A program made the translations under genes and the position numbers. Below are positions 1 to 7,498 of a DNA stretch of 12,803 nucleotides, one piece after another; position 1 is the stretch's first letter; every line of letters begins with the position of its first letter. The notes under the pieces were generated by a model, which saw only the letters and a program-made list of their open reading frames with translations, did no database searches and had not been told where the DNA came from. The stretch is from positions 1 through 12,803 of the forward strand of contig CALFDA010000045.1 in NCBI GenBank assembly GCA_937950605.1. Reading direction: 5' to 3'. Source of the stretch: an uncultured PS1 clade bacterium. GTDB lineage: Bacteria > Pseudomonadota > Gammaproteobacteria > PS1 > Pseudothioglobaceae.

Positions 1-44
1 TTGTAAAATCTTCATTTATCTAAACAAAATAATTGCTAAGCACT

Positions 45-74
45 TTGTCAAACGACACATCTAACAAGTTATAT
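45..74 (+). promoter_or_regulatory. possible sigma70 promoter for ftsK
   Basis: A TTGTCA hexamer (45-50) is followed after 18 bases by TTATAT (69-74), which would start transcription near 82 and give a leader of about 100 bases before ftsK. The leader contains two small inverted repeats: CAAACA/TGTTTG around one base (123-135) and TTAGGT/ACCTAA around an 8-base loop (138-157). The match is by eye in AT-rich DNA, so the call is tentative. Confidence 0.3.
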
Positions 75-167
75 TTTTGTTGCATAATACAAACCAAAAA
101 ACCTCTGAATTATCAAATACCACAAACAGTGTTTGAATTAGGTATTATTACACCTAAAGTTTAGACT

Positions 168-172
168 AGGAG
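168..172 (+). promoter_or_regulatory. Shine-Dalgarno site supporting the TTG start of ftsK
   Basis: AGGAG lies 11 bases before the TTG at 184. It is one of the few recognisable Shine-Dalgarno sequences in the window. The next in-frame ATG (codon 27) falls inside the first membrane segment, so the TTG start is preferred. Confidence 0.55.
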
Positions 173-183
173 CATAAACCGCA

Positions 184-2412
184 TTGAAAAAAAATACCAA
201 ATCTAGTTCATCTAACACCTCAAAACCACGCTCACGCACAAAAAGTGAGGTGCTTTTTATTATGCTTACGATGCTTGGGTTAGTTTTTTTTATTGCGCTT
301 ATTTCTCATATACCAACAGAAGACCCATTTTCTAATGGCGTTACACTAGATGGCTCGGTAATAAACTCGGCTGGTATTATTGGTGCTTATTTAAGCGGTG
401 TTAGTTTATATTTTTTGGGCTATAGTGCTTATTTGATTCCCATCTATTTGATTTGGCTGGGTTATAAAATTCATAAAAATTCTAAGCAACAAACCATCAA
501 CTCTAATATTGCCAAAATTCGATTTATCGCAACCCTTGTGCTTACAATCAGTTGTGCAGCATTACTTGCGCAGCTTTTTGCTGAAAAATCTTATGCAGGC
601 GGCTATATTGGCAATGTATTGCACGAGTATTTTGGCGTTTTGTTTGGCTCAACCTCTCTCTTGGTTTATCTTGGCATTATTATGGTTAGTGCTGGTATTG
701 CTAGTGGATTGTTGTGGCAAAATGTCTTGGCCTTTATTCTTTCTCCATTAACAAAAATCAAAATAAAGAAGCCTCGCGCCAAAAAAAAACCGATAGGCAA
801 AAAGACAACGCTATTTGGCAAAGCAAAATCTAGTAAATCAACAAAAACAACCAAGACAACTAAAAATAGTGCTAGCTCAACTGACAACAAAACACTGTTG
901 CCTGACTTGTCATTACTTGACGACATCAAGAAAAATGACAAAGGATTCTCCGAAAAAGAAATTGAGACAATGTCAAGACAGGTGGAACTCAAGTTCAAAG
1001 ACTTTGGTTTTGACGTTAGCATCACCACAGTTACACCAGGTCCAGTTGTTACACAGTTTGAATTGTCATTAGCACCAGGAGTTAAGGTATCGCAAATTAC
1101 AAATCTCGGCAAGGATTTAGCTCGCGCTTTATTGGTTGAAAGCGTTCGCGTTGTTGATGTTATTCCGGGCAGACCCGTGATTGGCTTAGAAATTCCTAAT
1201 ACCGAAAGAGAAATGATTGGGCTCAAAGATATTTTGTCTGCTAAAGAATTTACCAGTTCGACCTCTATGCTCACTGTGGGGCTTGGTAAAAACATTAACG
1301 GACGCCCAATCGTTGCAAATTTGGCAAAAATGCCGCACCTACTGGTGGCGGGTGCAACAGGCATGGGGAAATCGGTTGGCTTAAACGCAATGATTTTAAG
1401 TGTGTTATACAAAGCCACGCCAGAGCAGGTACGCATTATTATGATTGACCCTAAGGTTGTGGAAATGTCTTGTTATGCAGATGTACCACACTTGCTAACT
1501 CCCGTCATTACCGATATGAATCAGGCTGCCTCTGCATTGTGGTGGTGTGTCAATGAAATGGAACGTCGCTATTCGCTATTAGCTAAATTTTCAGTGCGCA
1601 ACATTGATGGCTTTAACGAAAAACTTAAAAAAGCCAAACAACAAGGGGCGCCTTTGCTTGATCCATTCTTTAAAGAAAAAGAAGAAACTACCCAACAGAG
1701 CGAAACTGCGCCCGAATTAAAACCCCTGCCGTTAATTATGCTATTGATTGACGAATATGCCGACATGCTAGGCGCATTACAACAAGAAGACCGCGCCAAA
1801 TCCAAACGTGCAGAGGCACTTATTATCCGTCTTGCACAAAAAGCTCGTGCTGCTGGTATTCACTTAATTATTGCCACTCAGCGTCCAAGTGTCGATGTGA
1901 TTACTGGACTAATTAAATCTAATGTGCCATCTCGCGTTGCTTTTAAAGTGGCTTCAAAAGTTGACTCTCGCACTATTCTTGACCAAAGTGGTGCAGAACA
2001 ATTATTGGGCATGGGTGATATGCTTTATATGACTCCGGGCATCTTGCACCTGACGCGAGTACACGGTGCTTTTGTTAGTGATAATGAAATTGCTAATGTA
2101 GTCGGTTTTTTACGTAAACATTCGCAAACTAACTATATTGATAGTGTTGTTAATGCTCATAGCGAGTCTGCTAATTCTCGCGAAGGCAGTGCAGAACAAA
2201 GTGGAGAAATGGACGATTTATATGATGAAGCATTGCAAATTGTTACCTCTTCGCGTAGAGCTTCTATCTCAAGCCTACAAAGACGGCTACGTATCGGCTA
2301 CAATCGTGCAGCACGCATTATTGAAGACATGGAGGCTGCAGGCGTTGTAAGTCCTATGAATAACGCAGGCAATAGACAAGTATTAGCACCAGCACCTATT
2401 GACGAAAATTAA
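184..2412 (+). CDS. ftsK: DNA translocase FtsK
   Basis: This is the septum-anchored, ATP-driven DNA pump that moves chromosome termini through the closing septum and activates XerCD recombination at dif. The 742-residue product has an N-terminal membrane domain with about four hydrophobic segments (roughly residues 23-42, 63-95, 112-132 and 152-188). A short Lys/Ser/Thr-rich linker (about 190-235) follows, far shorter than the very long linker of E. coli FtsK (about 1,330 residues in total). The motor has Walker A GATGMGKS (390-397) and a Walker B ending in IDE (522-524). The ATQRPSVDVITGLIK and RTILDQSGAEQLLGMGD segments are typical of the family. The C-terminal gamma winged helix carries RRLRIGYNRAARIIEDMEA, the module that reads KOPS polarity sequences. 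Translation starts at TTG, behind an AGGAG. The 3' end overlaps the start of a lolA remnant, as expected for an ancestral ftsK-lolA pair. Identification is firm. Confidence 0.97.
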   Translation: MKKNTKSSSSNTSKPRSRTKSEVLFIMLTMLGLVFFIALISHIPTEDPFSNGVTLDGSVINSAGIIGAYLSGVSLYFLGYSAYLIPIYLIWLGYKIHKNSKQQTINSNIAKIRFIATLVLTISCAALLAQLFAEKSYAGGYIGNVLHEYFGVLFGSTSLLVYLGIIMVSAGIASGLLWQNVLAFILSPLTKIKIKKPRAKKKPIGKKTTLFGKAKSSKSTKTTKTTKNSASSTDNKTLLPDLSLLDDIKKNDKGFSEKEIETMSRQVELKFKDFGFDVSITTVTPGPVVTQFELSLAPGVKVSQITNLGKDLARALLVESVRVVDVIPGRPVIGLEIPNTEREMIGLKDILSAKEFTSSTSMLTVGLGKNINGRPIVANLAKMPHLLVAGATGMGKSVGLNAMILSVLYKATPEQVRIIMIDPKVVEMSCYADVPHLLTPVITDMNQAASALWWCVNEMERRYSLLAKFSVRNIDGFNEKLKKAKQQGAPLLDPFFKEKEETTQQSETAPELKPLPLIMLLIDEYADMLGALQQEDRAKSKRAEALIIRLAQKARAAGIHLIIATQRPSVDVITGLIKSNVPSRVAFKVASKVDSRTILDQSGAEQLLGMGDMLYMTPGILHLTRVHGAFVSDNEIANVVGFLRKHSQTNYIDSVVNAHSESANSREGSAEQSGEMDDLYDEALQIVTSSRRASISSLQRRLRIGYNRAARIIEDMEAAGVVSPMNNAGNRQVLAPAPIDEN

Positions 2413-2895
2413 ATCGCTTGCACTTATTGTTCTTTGGGTAAATGTTGCATTTGGCAAAAATAACCAGTTTATTGGATTTTTTAATAACATAGATCCGCCA
2501 AAAACCGATTTGTCACAAGCAACTTATAATGGGTAATTTTAATGGGTAATTTGTGCTAACAAATAAATCGTTAAGGCAACTTGATGTTTACAATTAAGTT
2601 GATATACAACAATGAACTATGACAAATTGCGCAAAGCTGGAGCAAGCAATTTTGCAAAAAACCTTTCTAAAACACTACCTTATTAACTGATACAAAGCCG
2701 AAAATTTCTCATACTACAGATGATATTGTCTAGTATTTAACAATAAATTCTAACACTTAGCTAAGAAATTTGGTTTTGTTAGCAAACAGTTATGCACTAC
2801 TACATTAAACGACAATCTAGGGATTGTTAACCCAAAAATTTAATTTACAAGATTTTGCGCTAAATATTGCATCAATTTGTGATGTTATGAAATAG
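2399..2895 (+). pseudogene. lolA: decayed lolA (outer-membrane lipoprotein carrier)
   Basis: A TTG at 2399-2401, overlapping the last 14 bases of ftsK, opens a 45-codon frame. It begins like a signal peptide (MTKIKSLALIVLWVNVAFG) and continues FIGFFNNIDPPKTDLSQATY, which resembles the mature N-terminus of LolA (helix followed by a D/A-F-S-Q motif). It stops at TAA 2534-2536. Further LolA-like pieces follow in the right order but in shifting frames: LEQAILQ near 2637-2657, NLSKTLPY near 2660-2683, and GFVSKQL...LNDNLGIVNPKI near 2772-2831, which recalls the family's L-x-D-x-L-G-Q-x-T-x-I-x-F strand. LolA normally has about 200 residues; only about 165 codons of DNA remain, with several stops. 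In the family, LolA is the periplasmic chaperone that carries lipoproteins from LolCDE to LolB, and lolA commonly follows ftsK. The assignment rests on position plus recalled motifs, not an alignment. The right boundary is approximate. Confidence 0.68.
2528..2553 (+). repeat. 13-bp tandem duplication
   Basis: AATGGGTAATTTT (2528-2540) is followed directly by AATGGGTAATTTG (2541-2553), 12 of 13 bases identical. The unit length is not a multiple of three, so the duplication shifts the lolA frame, and each copy carries an in-frame or out-of-frame TAA. It looks like one lesion of the lolA remnant. Confidence 0.7.
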
Positions 2896-2898
2896 GTG

Positions 2899-3666
2899 CT
2901 ACAGCCTAACTTCTATGTTATTTTCTTGCATGGCTGTTTTTGCTTGTTTAATCGTATATTCGCCAAAATGAAAAATACTCGCCGCTAATACGGCATCTGC
3001 TCCACCTTGTAAAATTCCCTGTGATAAATGTTTGAGATTGCCCACACCGCCCGAGGCAATCACTGGCACCTTGACTGCATCTGCAACCGCCTTGGTAAGT
3101 GCCAAATCAAAGCCTGTTTTAACGCCATCACAATCCATTGATGTAAGCAGCACTTCGCCCGCGCCATGCTCACCTGCAGTCATTTTTATTGCCCATTCAA
3201 TCGCATCAATGCCCGTAGGTTTGCGTCCACCATGGGTAAAAATCTCCCACTTATCTTCAGCAACCTGTTTCGCATCAATAGCAATTACAATACACTGCGA
3301 ACCAAACTCTTCGCTCAACTGATTGATTAAATCGGGGTTAAAAATAGCTGCAGAATTGACTGCTATCTTGTCAGCACCAGCATTTAGCATAACACGCACA
3401 TCTTGTGCTTTGCGAATCCCGCCACCCACCGTCAGAGGGATAAATACTTGGTCGGCAATCGCCTCAACCATATGCACTGTTGTATCTCTATTTTCATGCG
3501 AGGCGGTAATATCTAAAAAAGTAATCTCATCAGCACCCTCATCATCATAGCACTTAGCCACTTCAACAGGGTCACCCGCATCTTTAATGTCAACAAACTT
3601 AACACCTTTAACCACACGACCATCGCGCACATCAAGACAAGGGATAATTCTTTTTGCCAAACTCAT
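2899..3666 (-). CDS. hisF: imidazole glycerol phosphate synthase, cyclase subunit HisF
   Basis: HisF takes ammonia delivered by HisH and converts PRFAR to imidazole glycerol phosphate (histidine pathway) and AICAR (returned to purine synthesis). The 255-residue product matches the family length. It has the (beta/alpha)8 barrel with IPCLDVRDGRVVKG at the N-terminus and AIDAK in the middle, giving the two catalytic aspartates at about D12 and D131. The phosphate-binding glycines are TVGGGIR (79-85) and ASGGVGN (204-210). The start ATG at 3666 fits the family N-terminus (MSLAKRIIPCLDV). No other his gene is in the window, so it is detached from a his operon here or is its last gene remaining at this locus. 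It faces away from uppS across 38 bases and converges with the lolA remnant, leaving only a few bases. Confidence 0.97.
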   Translation of the reverse strand: MSLAKRIIPCLDVRDGRVVKGVKFVDIKDAGDPVEVAKCYDDEGADEITFLDITASHENRDTTVHMVEAIADQVFIPLTVGGGIRKAQDVRVMLNAGADKIAVNSAAIFNPDLINQLSEEFGSQCIVIAIDAKQVAEDKWEIFTHGGRKPTGIDAIEWAIKMTAGEHGAGEVLLTSMDCDGVKTGFDLALTKAVADAVKVPVIASGGVGNLKHLSQGILQGGADAVLAASIFHFGEYTIKQAKTAMQENNIEVRL

Positions 3667-3690
3667 AAACTTGAATTTTACCTTAGTCGG

Positions 3691-3696
3691 TATAAT
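3691..3696 (+). promoter_or_regulatory. possible -10 box of uppS giving an almost leaderless transcript
   Basis: A perfect TATAAT ends eight bases before the uppS ATG (3705), so transcription would begin at or one or two bases before the start codon. No good -35 is present: TTGAAT at 3671-3676 is only 14 bases away. No Shine-Dalgarno sequence precedes the ATG. On the other strand TAAAAT (complement of 3675-3680) sits similarly close to the hisF ATG. Confidence 0.4.
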
Positions 3697-3704
3697 TTAG
3701 CCCC

Positions 3705-4394
3705 ATGGATATCCCTAAACACATTGCAATTATTATGGACGGCAATGGTCGTTGGGCACAAAAACGCAAATTGCCACGCATCGCGGGACACAGACAAGGC
3801 GTGCATGCAGTGCGAGAAATAGTTAAGTATTGTGGGGCAATTGGTGTCGAAACTCTCACGTTGTTTGCTTTTAGTAGCGAGAACAAGCATCGTAGTAATG
3901 AAGAAGTAACTTTGCTGTTTAAATTGTTTTTAAATGTACTTGCACAAGAGGTTAAAAAGCTTGATAAACACAACATCAAACTCAAAATTATTGGCGACAT
4001 ATCGCTATTTCCTAGCAACATACAAAAAACAGCCATTCAAGCACAAACTTTATTAGCTAATAACACAGGTCTAACTTTAGTTATTGCCGCTAATTACGGG
4101 GGTCGATGGGATATTGTCAATGCTTGCAAGCAAGTTATCAACAGTGGCATTAATGCCGATAAACTTAACGAATCGAACTATGCACAATATTTATCGTTAC
4201 AAAATAATGCAATAGATTTGTTAATTCGCAGCAGTGGAGAACAACGCATTAGCAATTTTTTACTATGGAATATTGCTTATAGTGAATTGTATTTCACCAA
4301 CACATTATGGCCAGATTTTAATATTGACGAACTAGACAAGGCAATTAAGAGCTTCAATCGTCGCAATAGGCGTTATGGGGTAATACATGAGTGA
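3705..4394 (+). CDS. uppS: isoprenyl transferase / undecaprenyl diphosphate synthase
   Basis: UppS condenses eight isopentenyl diphosphates onto farnesyl diphosphate in cis to make the C55 carrier precursor for peptidoglycan and surface polysaccharide assembly. The 229-residue protein starts almost directly with the catalytic IIMDGNGRW loop (D12), trimming the tail seen in the roughly 253-residue E. coli enzyme. GHRQGVHAVREIV, AFSSEN (55-60), IAANYGGRWDIV (127-138) and GEQRISNFLLW (178-188) are family signatures. Two places differ from the bacterial consensus. SENWxRP reads SENKHRS, so the Trp (W75 in E. coli) is K61 and the Pro is S64, while the Arg (R63) is kept. RTGGE reads RSSGE (175-179). 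It opens a (+) run and overlaps cdsA by 8 bases, matching the usual uppS-cdsA-dxr order. Confidence 0.96.
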   Translation: MDIPKHIAIIMDGNGRWAQKRKLPRIAGHRQGVHAVREIVKYCGAIGVETLTLFAFSSENKHRSNEEVTLLFKLFLNVLAQEVKKLDKHNIKLKIIGDISLFPSNIQKTAIQAQTLLANNTGLTLVIAANYGGRWDIVNACKQVINSGINADKLNESNYAQYLSLQNNAIDLLIRSSGEQRISNFLLWNIAYSELYFTNTLWPDFNIDELDKAIKSFNRRNRRYGVIHE

Positions 4395-5181
4395 ATTAAG
4401 AAAAAGGCTATTAACAGGTGGTGTCTTGGCTTTGTTAATGCTACTCTTAATCTTCAAGTTTCCAACAGGTTTTAATTTACTTGCAGTCGTTGTTACTGCA
4501 ATTGGTTTGTATGAATATCTCAAACTAATACGCACCTCAACCATAAACAAAATCATTAGTATTGTTGTATTGATACTTAGTGTTTGTTTGATGCTTACGG
4601 TGCCAACAATAATCAATAACGCTTCTTCCGCACAAAGTCTTTATATTGTGGTTTTGTCGCTAACATGCTTTTGGTGGTTGAATAACTTTTGGATAGTCGT
4701 CAATTATCCAAAATCAAAACCTGCAATTATTTTTACACCCATCAAGCCCAGTTTATTGTTTGTACCTTTATTTCTTTTGTCTTTACTTGAATCTAGTCTA
4801 ATCTTGTTATTGTTTTTAATTGTTTGGGGTGCTGATAGTTTTGCGTATTTTTTGGGCAATGCATTTGGCAAACACAAACTTGCGCCCAATTTAAGCAAGG
4901 GAAAAACCATAGAAGGGGTAATTGGTGGCATGATTGGTGTATTGTTTATCACTGGTATATGGATGCTCTGTTATAACGAAACAAACTGGGGGTTTTTGTT
5001 GCTGGCATTAGTAACTGGCGTGTTTTCTGTGGTGGGTGATTTATATGAAAGTGTTTATAAACGCGAAGCAGCAGTTAAAGATTCTGGCAATTTATTACCA
5101 GGACACGGTGGTGTTTTAGATCGCATTGATGGTTTATTGGCAGCAACGCCAATTTTTATAATAGGCGCATATTTGTTATGA
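4387..5181 (+). CDS. cdsA: phosphatidate cytidylyltransferase (CDP-diacylglycerol synthase)
   Basis: CdsA activates phosphatidic acid with CTP at the inner membrane, giving CDP-diacylglycerol for all phospholipids. The 264-residue protein is largely hydrophobic, with several membrane segments from residue 10 onward. It ends with the family signature S-x(2)-K-R-x(4)-K-D-x-G-x(2)-L-P-G-H-G-G-x(2)-D-R-x-D at about 222-248. The acidic and lysine residues of that motif, which bind metal and nucleotide, are all present. An earlier KGKTIEGVIGG block (171-181) is also typical. Length is slightly below E. coli CdsA (about 285). The start lies within the end of uppS, and the stop overlaps dxr as ATGA, so the three genes are probably translationally coupled. 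Confidence 0.95.
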   Translation: MSELRKRLLTGGVLALLMLLLIFKFPTGFNLLAVVVTAIGLYEYLKLIRTSTINKIISIVVLILSVCLMLTVPTIINNASSAQSLYIVVLSLTCFWWLNNFWIVVNYPKSKPAIIFTPIKPSLLFVPLFLLSLLESSLILLLFLIVWGADSFAYFLGNAFGKHKLAPNLSKGKTIEGVIGGMIGVLFITGIWMLCYNETNWGFLLLALVTGVFSVVGDLYESVYKREAAVKDSGNLLPGHGGVLDRIDGLLAATPIFIIGAYLL

Positions 5182-6329
5182 AAAATATCACCATCTTAGG
5201 TGCAACAGGCTCAATTGGCGATAGCACATTATCGGTGATAAGTTTACACCCCGATAAATTTAATGTTTTTGCTTTGAGTGCGCATCGAAACTGGCAAAAA
5301 ATGCAACTCTTGTGTGCAAAATTTCAACCTAATATTGTGGTGATGAGCGATGAAACAGCAGCAGAAAAATTAGCCAACACAATCAACAGCGATATACAGG
5401 TTCTATCAGGCGCACAAGCACTTAATACAATCGCTGCGCATGATAAAACGGATTATGTAATGGCTGCAATTGTTGGTAGTGCTGGCATGGCATCTAGTCT
5501 AGCCGCTGCCAAAGCGGGTAAACGCGTAATGCTTGCTAATAAAGAATCTTTGGTTTTAGCGGGAAATTTATTTATGCAAGTAGTACACGATAATAACGCT
5601 GAATTAATTCCCGTTGATTCTGAACATTCAGCAATTTTTCAATGCTTGCAAAGTGGCAAAGTGGGCTTAAACAAAATTCAACTCACCGCTAGTGGTGGTC
5701 CGTTTTTACACACCCCCATTGAAAAACTACACACAGTTACCCCGAGTGAGGCTTGCGCTCATCCAAACTGGTCAATGGGAAACAAAATCTCTGTTGATTC
5801 GGCAACCATGATGAATAAGGGTTTAGAGGTAATTGAAGCGCACTATTTATTTGATTTGCCTGCGGAAAAAATCGATGTTGTTATTCATCCACAATCGTTT
5901 ATTCATTCTTCGGTTTATTATAAAGATGGCGCAATCATATCTCAACTTGGAGTTCCCGATATGCGAGCCGTTATCTCTTATGCAATGAGCTATCCTGATA
6001 GAATTATCTCGGGCGTTGCACCGCTAGACTTGGCTAATAATTCTCCATTAGAGTTCTACACGCCTAATTTAGATAAATTTGCTTGTTTAAGGCTAGCATT
6101 TGATGCGCTTAAACAAGGTGGCAATGCAATGGGTACGCTAAATGCAGCAAACGAAATTGCAGTCGAATATTTTTTAAACAATCAGATTGCTTTTTTAGAT
6201 ATTGCAAGCATTGTTGAACGAGTTTTAGAAGTTGTCCAACATAACAATATATATTCGCTAGAGGATGCTATCATCAACGACCAAACAGCACGCACAGCAA
6301 CACATAAAATTGTTAAACAATATGTCTAG
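5178..6329 (+). CDS. dxr: 1-deoxy-D-xylulose 5-phosphate reductoisomerase
   Basis: Dxr makes 2-C-methyl-D-erythritol 4-phosphate, the committed step of the non-mevalonate isoprenoid pathway. It therefore feeds, several steps upstream, the substrate of UppS encoded two genes earlier. The 383-residue sequence has the NADPH-binding GATGSIG (8-14), NKESLVLAG (121-129) and PVDSEHSAIFQ (145-155), with metal ligands D147 and E149. ASGGPF, HPNWSMGNKISVDSATMMNKGLE follows with H195 and the third metal ligand E217. HPQSFIHS and the C-terminal helical region are also present. All expected active-site residues are there. ATG 5178 overlaps the cdsA stop by four bases. The last codons contain the ATG of the following peptidase gene. 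Confidence 0.97.
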   Translation: MKNITILGATGSIGDSTLSVISLHPDKFNVFALSAHRNWQKMQLLCAKFQPNIVVMSDETAAEKLANTINSDIQVLSGAQALNTIAAHDKTDYVMAAIVGSAGMASSLAAAKAGKRVMLANKESLVLAGNLFMQVVHDNNAELIPVDSEHSAIFQCLQSGKVGLNKIQLTASGGPFLHTPIEKLHTVTPSEACAHPNWSMGNKISVDSATMMNKGLEVIEAHYLFDLPAEKIDVVIHPQSFIHSSVYYKDGAIISQLGVPDMRAVISYAMSYPDRIISGVAPLDLANNSPLEFYTPNLDKFACLRLAFDALKQGGNAMGTLNAANEIAVEYFLNNQIAFLDIASIVERVLEVVQHNNIYSLEDAIINDQTARTATHKIVKQYV

Positions 6330-7131
6330 ATTTATTTTAATATTGACTTGGTTATGTGTAAGTACGGTAAATGCACTTGAAAGTACCAATATTCGAATTA
6401 CACATTCGCTCATTTATGACGCACACAAGGCTAACATTAGCCAACAAACGGTTGATAATATTGTGCGCATTTTTTCATGGAGGATTGACTTTAATAGAGA
6501 CTTGCGCAAGGGCGATCGTTTTGTCATTGTCGGCAAAAAAAACACTGCACCAAGTGCATTGATTTACATCAGTGGCAAAAAACGTATCGGGGTTTTTTCT
6601 TATGTTGACAAATATGGACGCTTTGGCTATTACGACGTTAACGGCAAAACGCTTTACCCCACTTTCTTAAAAGCACCTTTAAAATACAGGCGTATCAGTT
6701 CAGAATTTCAACCGCAACGTTTTCACCCAATTTTAAAAACTTATTTATTCCATGGCGGTGTTGATTATGTAGCGAACACTGGCACGCCTGTTTATGCTGT
6801 TGCTGATGGCGTTATCAAACATCGCAAAAGAATGGGGGGGTTTGGTAAATACGTGCATATTACACACGGTAGCAATTATGCAACTATTTATGCACACTTA
6901 TCTCGATACGCTAGTGGACTTAAACGCTCTTCCAAAGTAAAAAAAGGACAAGTTATTGGTTACGTCGGTTCAACTGGACGTTCAACTGGACCGCACCTAC
7001 ATTATGAATTGCACTACAAAGGCAAACGCAGAAATCCACTAAAATGGTCGCTACCCCAACGAAAAAGCGTGGCAAAATCTGATTTAGCGCGCTTTCAAAA
7101 CAGGGCAAAGTCTATTTTGCGTAAGTTGTAA
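6322..7131 (+). CDS. M23 family murein DD-endopeptidase, MepM-like
   Basis: A zinc metallopeptidase likely exported to the periplasm to cleave peptidoglycan cross-bridges. I start it at ATG 6322, overlapping dxr by eight bases, because this places a signal peptide at the N-terminus (hydrophobic residues 4-15, cleavage likely after VNA, residue 18). An in-frame ATG at 6265 would add 19 residues that match dxr coding sequence and would bury the signal. Residues 24-70 resemble the MepM N-terminal domain (IFSWRIDFNRDLRKGDRF). Residues 128-240 are a complete LytM/M23 domain. HGGVD supplies H144 and D148; YAHL supplies H192; GPHLHYE supplies H225 and H227. The 269-residue length is shorter than E. 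coli MepM (about 440). In many gammaproteobacteria rseP and bamA follow dxr; here this gene does. Confidence 0.9.
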   Translation: MSRFILILTWLCVSTVNALESTNIRITHSLIYDAHKANISQQTVDNIVRIFSWRIDFNRDLRKGDRFVIVGKKNTAPSALIYISGKKRIGVFSYVDKYGRFGYYDVNGKTLYPTFLKAPLKYRRISSEFQPQRFHPILKTYLFHGGVDYVANTGTPVYAVADGVIKHRKRMGGFGKYVHITHGSNYATIYAHLSRYASGLKRSSKVKKGQVIGYVGSTGRSTGPHLHYELHYKGKRRNPLKWSLPQRKSVAKSDLARFQNRAKSILRKL

Positions 7132-7143
7132 CAATCTCTATAT

Positions 7144-7176
7144 AGAGCACCTATATTTTTTTTACATTGCTCTTTT
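7144..7176 (+). terminator. weak terminator-like hairpin after the peptidase gene
   Basis: AGAGCA (7144-7149) can pair with TGCTCT (7168-7173) across an 18-base loop and is followed by TTT (7174-7176). A short palindrome CTCTATATAGAG (7136-7147) overlaps it, and an eight-T run sits in the loop. The stem is short and the T tract misplaced, so it is only a candidate end for the uppS-cdsA-dxr-mepM transcript. Confidence 0.25.
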
Positions 7177-7478
7177 AATCTTGTTTAAAGCAGCCAGAGT
7201 TCGTCAATATGATTTTTATTCTTAGCAATAGATGCTAGAAATTTATTTTGCATCGTAGCAACAAAATAGGGTTATGGTTTGGCGTGATTGTGTATTGGCT
7301 GACCCAATAAACTAAGTGCCATTAACAGACAACAAAACGTTGCCCAATCTAACAAATACAAAGCACTGTTGTAAAATATCTAGGTCATAGCCTTGGGGGT
7401 TTTGCTAAAAATTTATCAGCAATTTACGACTGTGGACAATATATCATAGTTGAATTGAAAACTAACCTGCTTTGATTG

Positions 7479-7498
7479 CTCACAATATATATTGTGAG
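7479..7498. repeat. perfect 20-bp palindrome
   Basis: CTCACAATATATATTGTGAG is identical to its reverse complement. It lies about 200 bases upstream of purC and 350 bases after the peptidase gene. It may be an operator for a dimeric regulator or a chance structure made easier by its alternating A/T centre. No T tract follows, so it is not an intrinsic terminator. Confidence 0.6.

Noticed and set aside
666..1436. 256-codon open frame on the minus strand inside ftsK
   Set aside because: It lies wholly within the FtsK coding region including the Walker A segment, and its translation has no recognisable domain. It is a shadow of the codon bias on the other strand.
2413..2898. Possible dif site or CRISPR in the spacer after ftsK
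   Set aside because: I found no 28-bp dif-like sequence with XerC/XerD arms and no regularly spaced repeats. The LolA-like fragments explain the stretch better.
6265..6321. Upstream ATG for the M23 peptidase
   Set aside because: The extra 19 residues come from dxr coding sequence and would place hydrophilic residues before an otherwise clean signal peptide.
7479..7498. CRP-type site in the 20-bp palindrome
   Set aside because: CRP sites read TGTGA-N6-TCACA; here the half sites are in the opposite order (TCACA...TGTGA), so the match is false.
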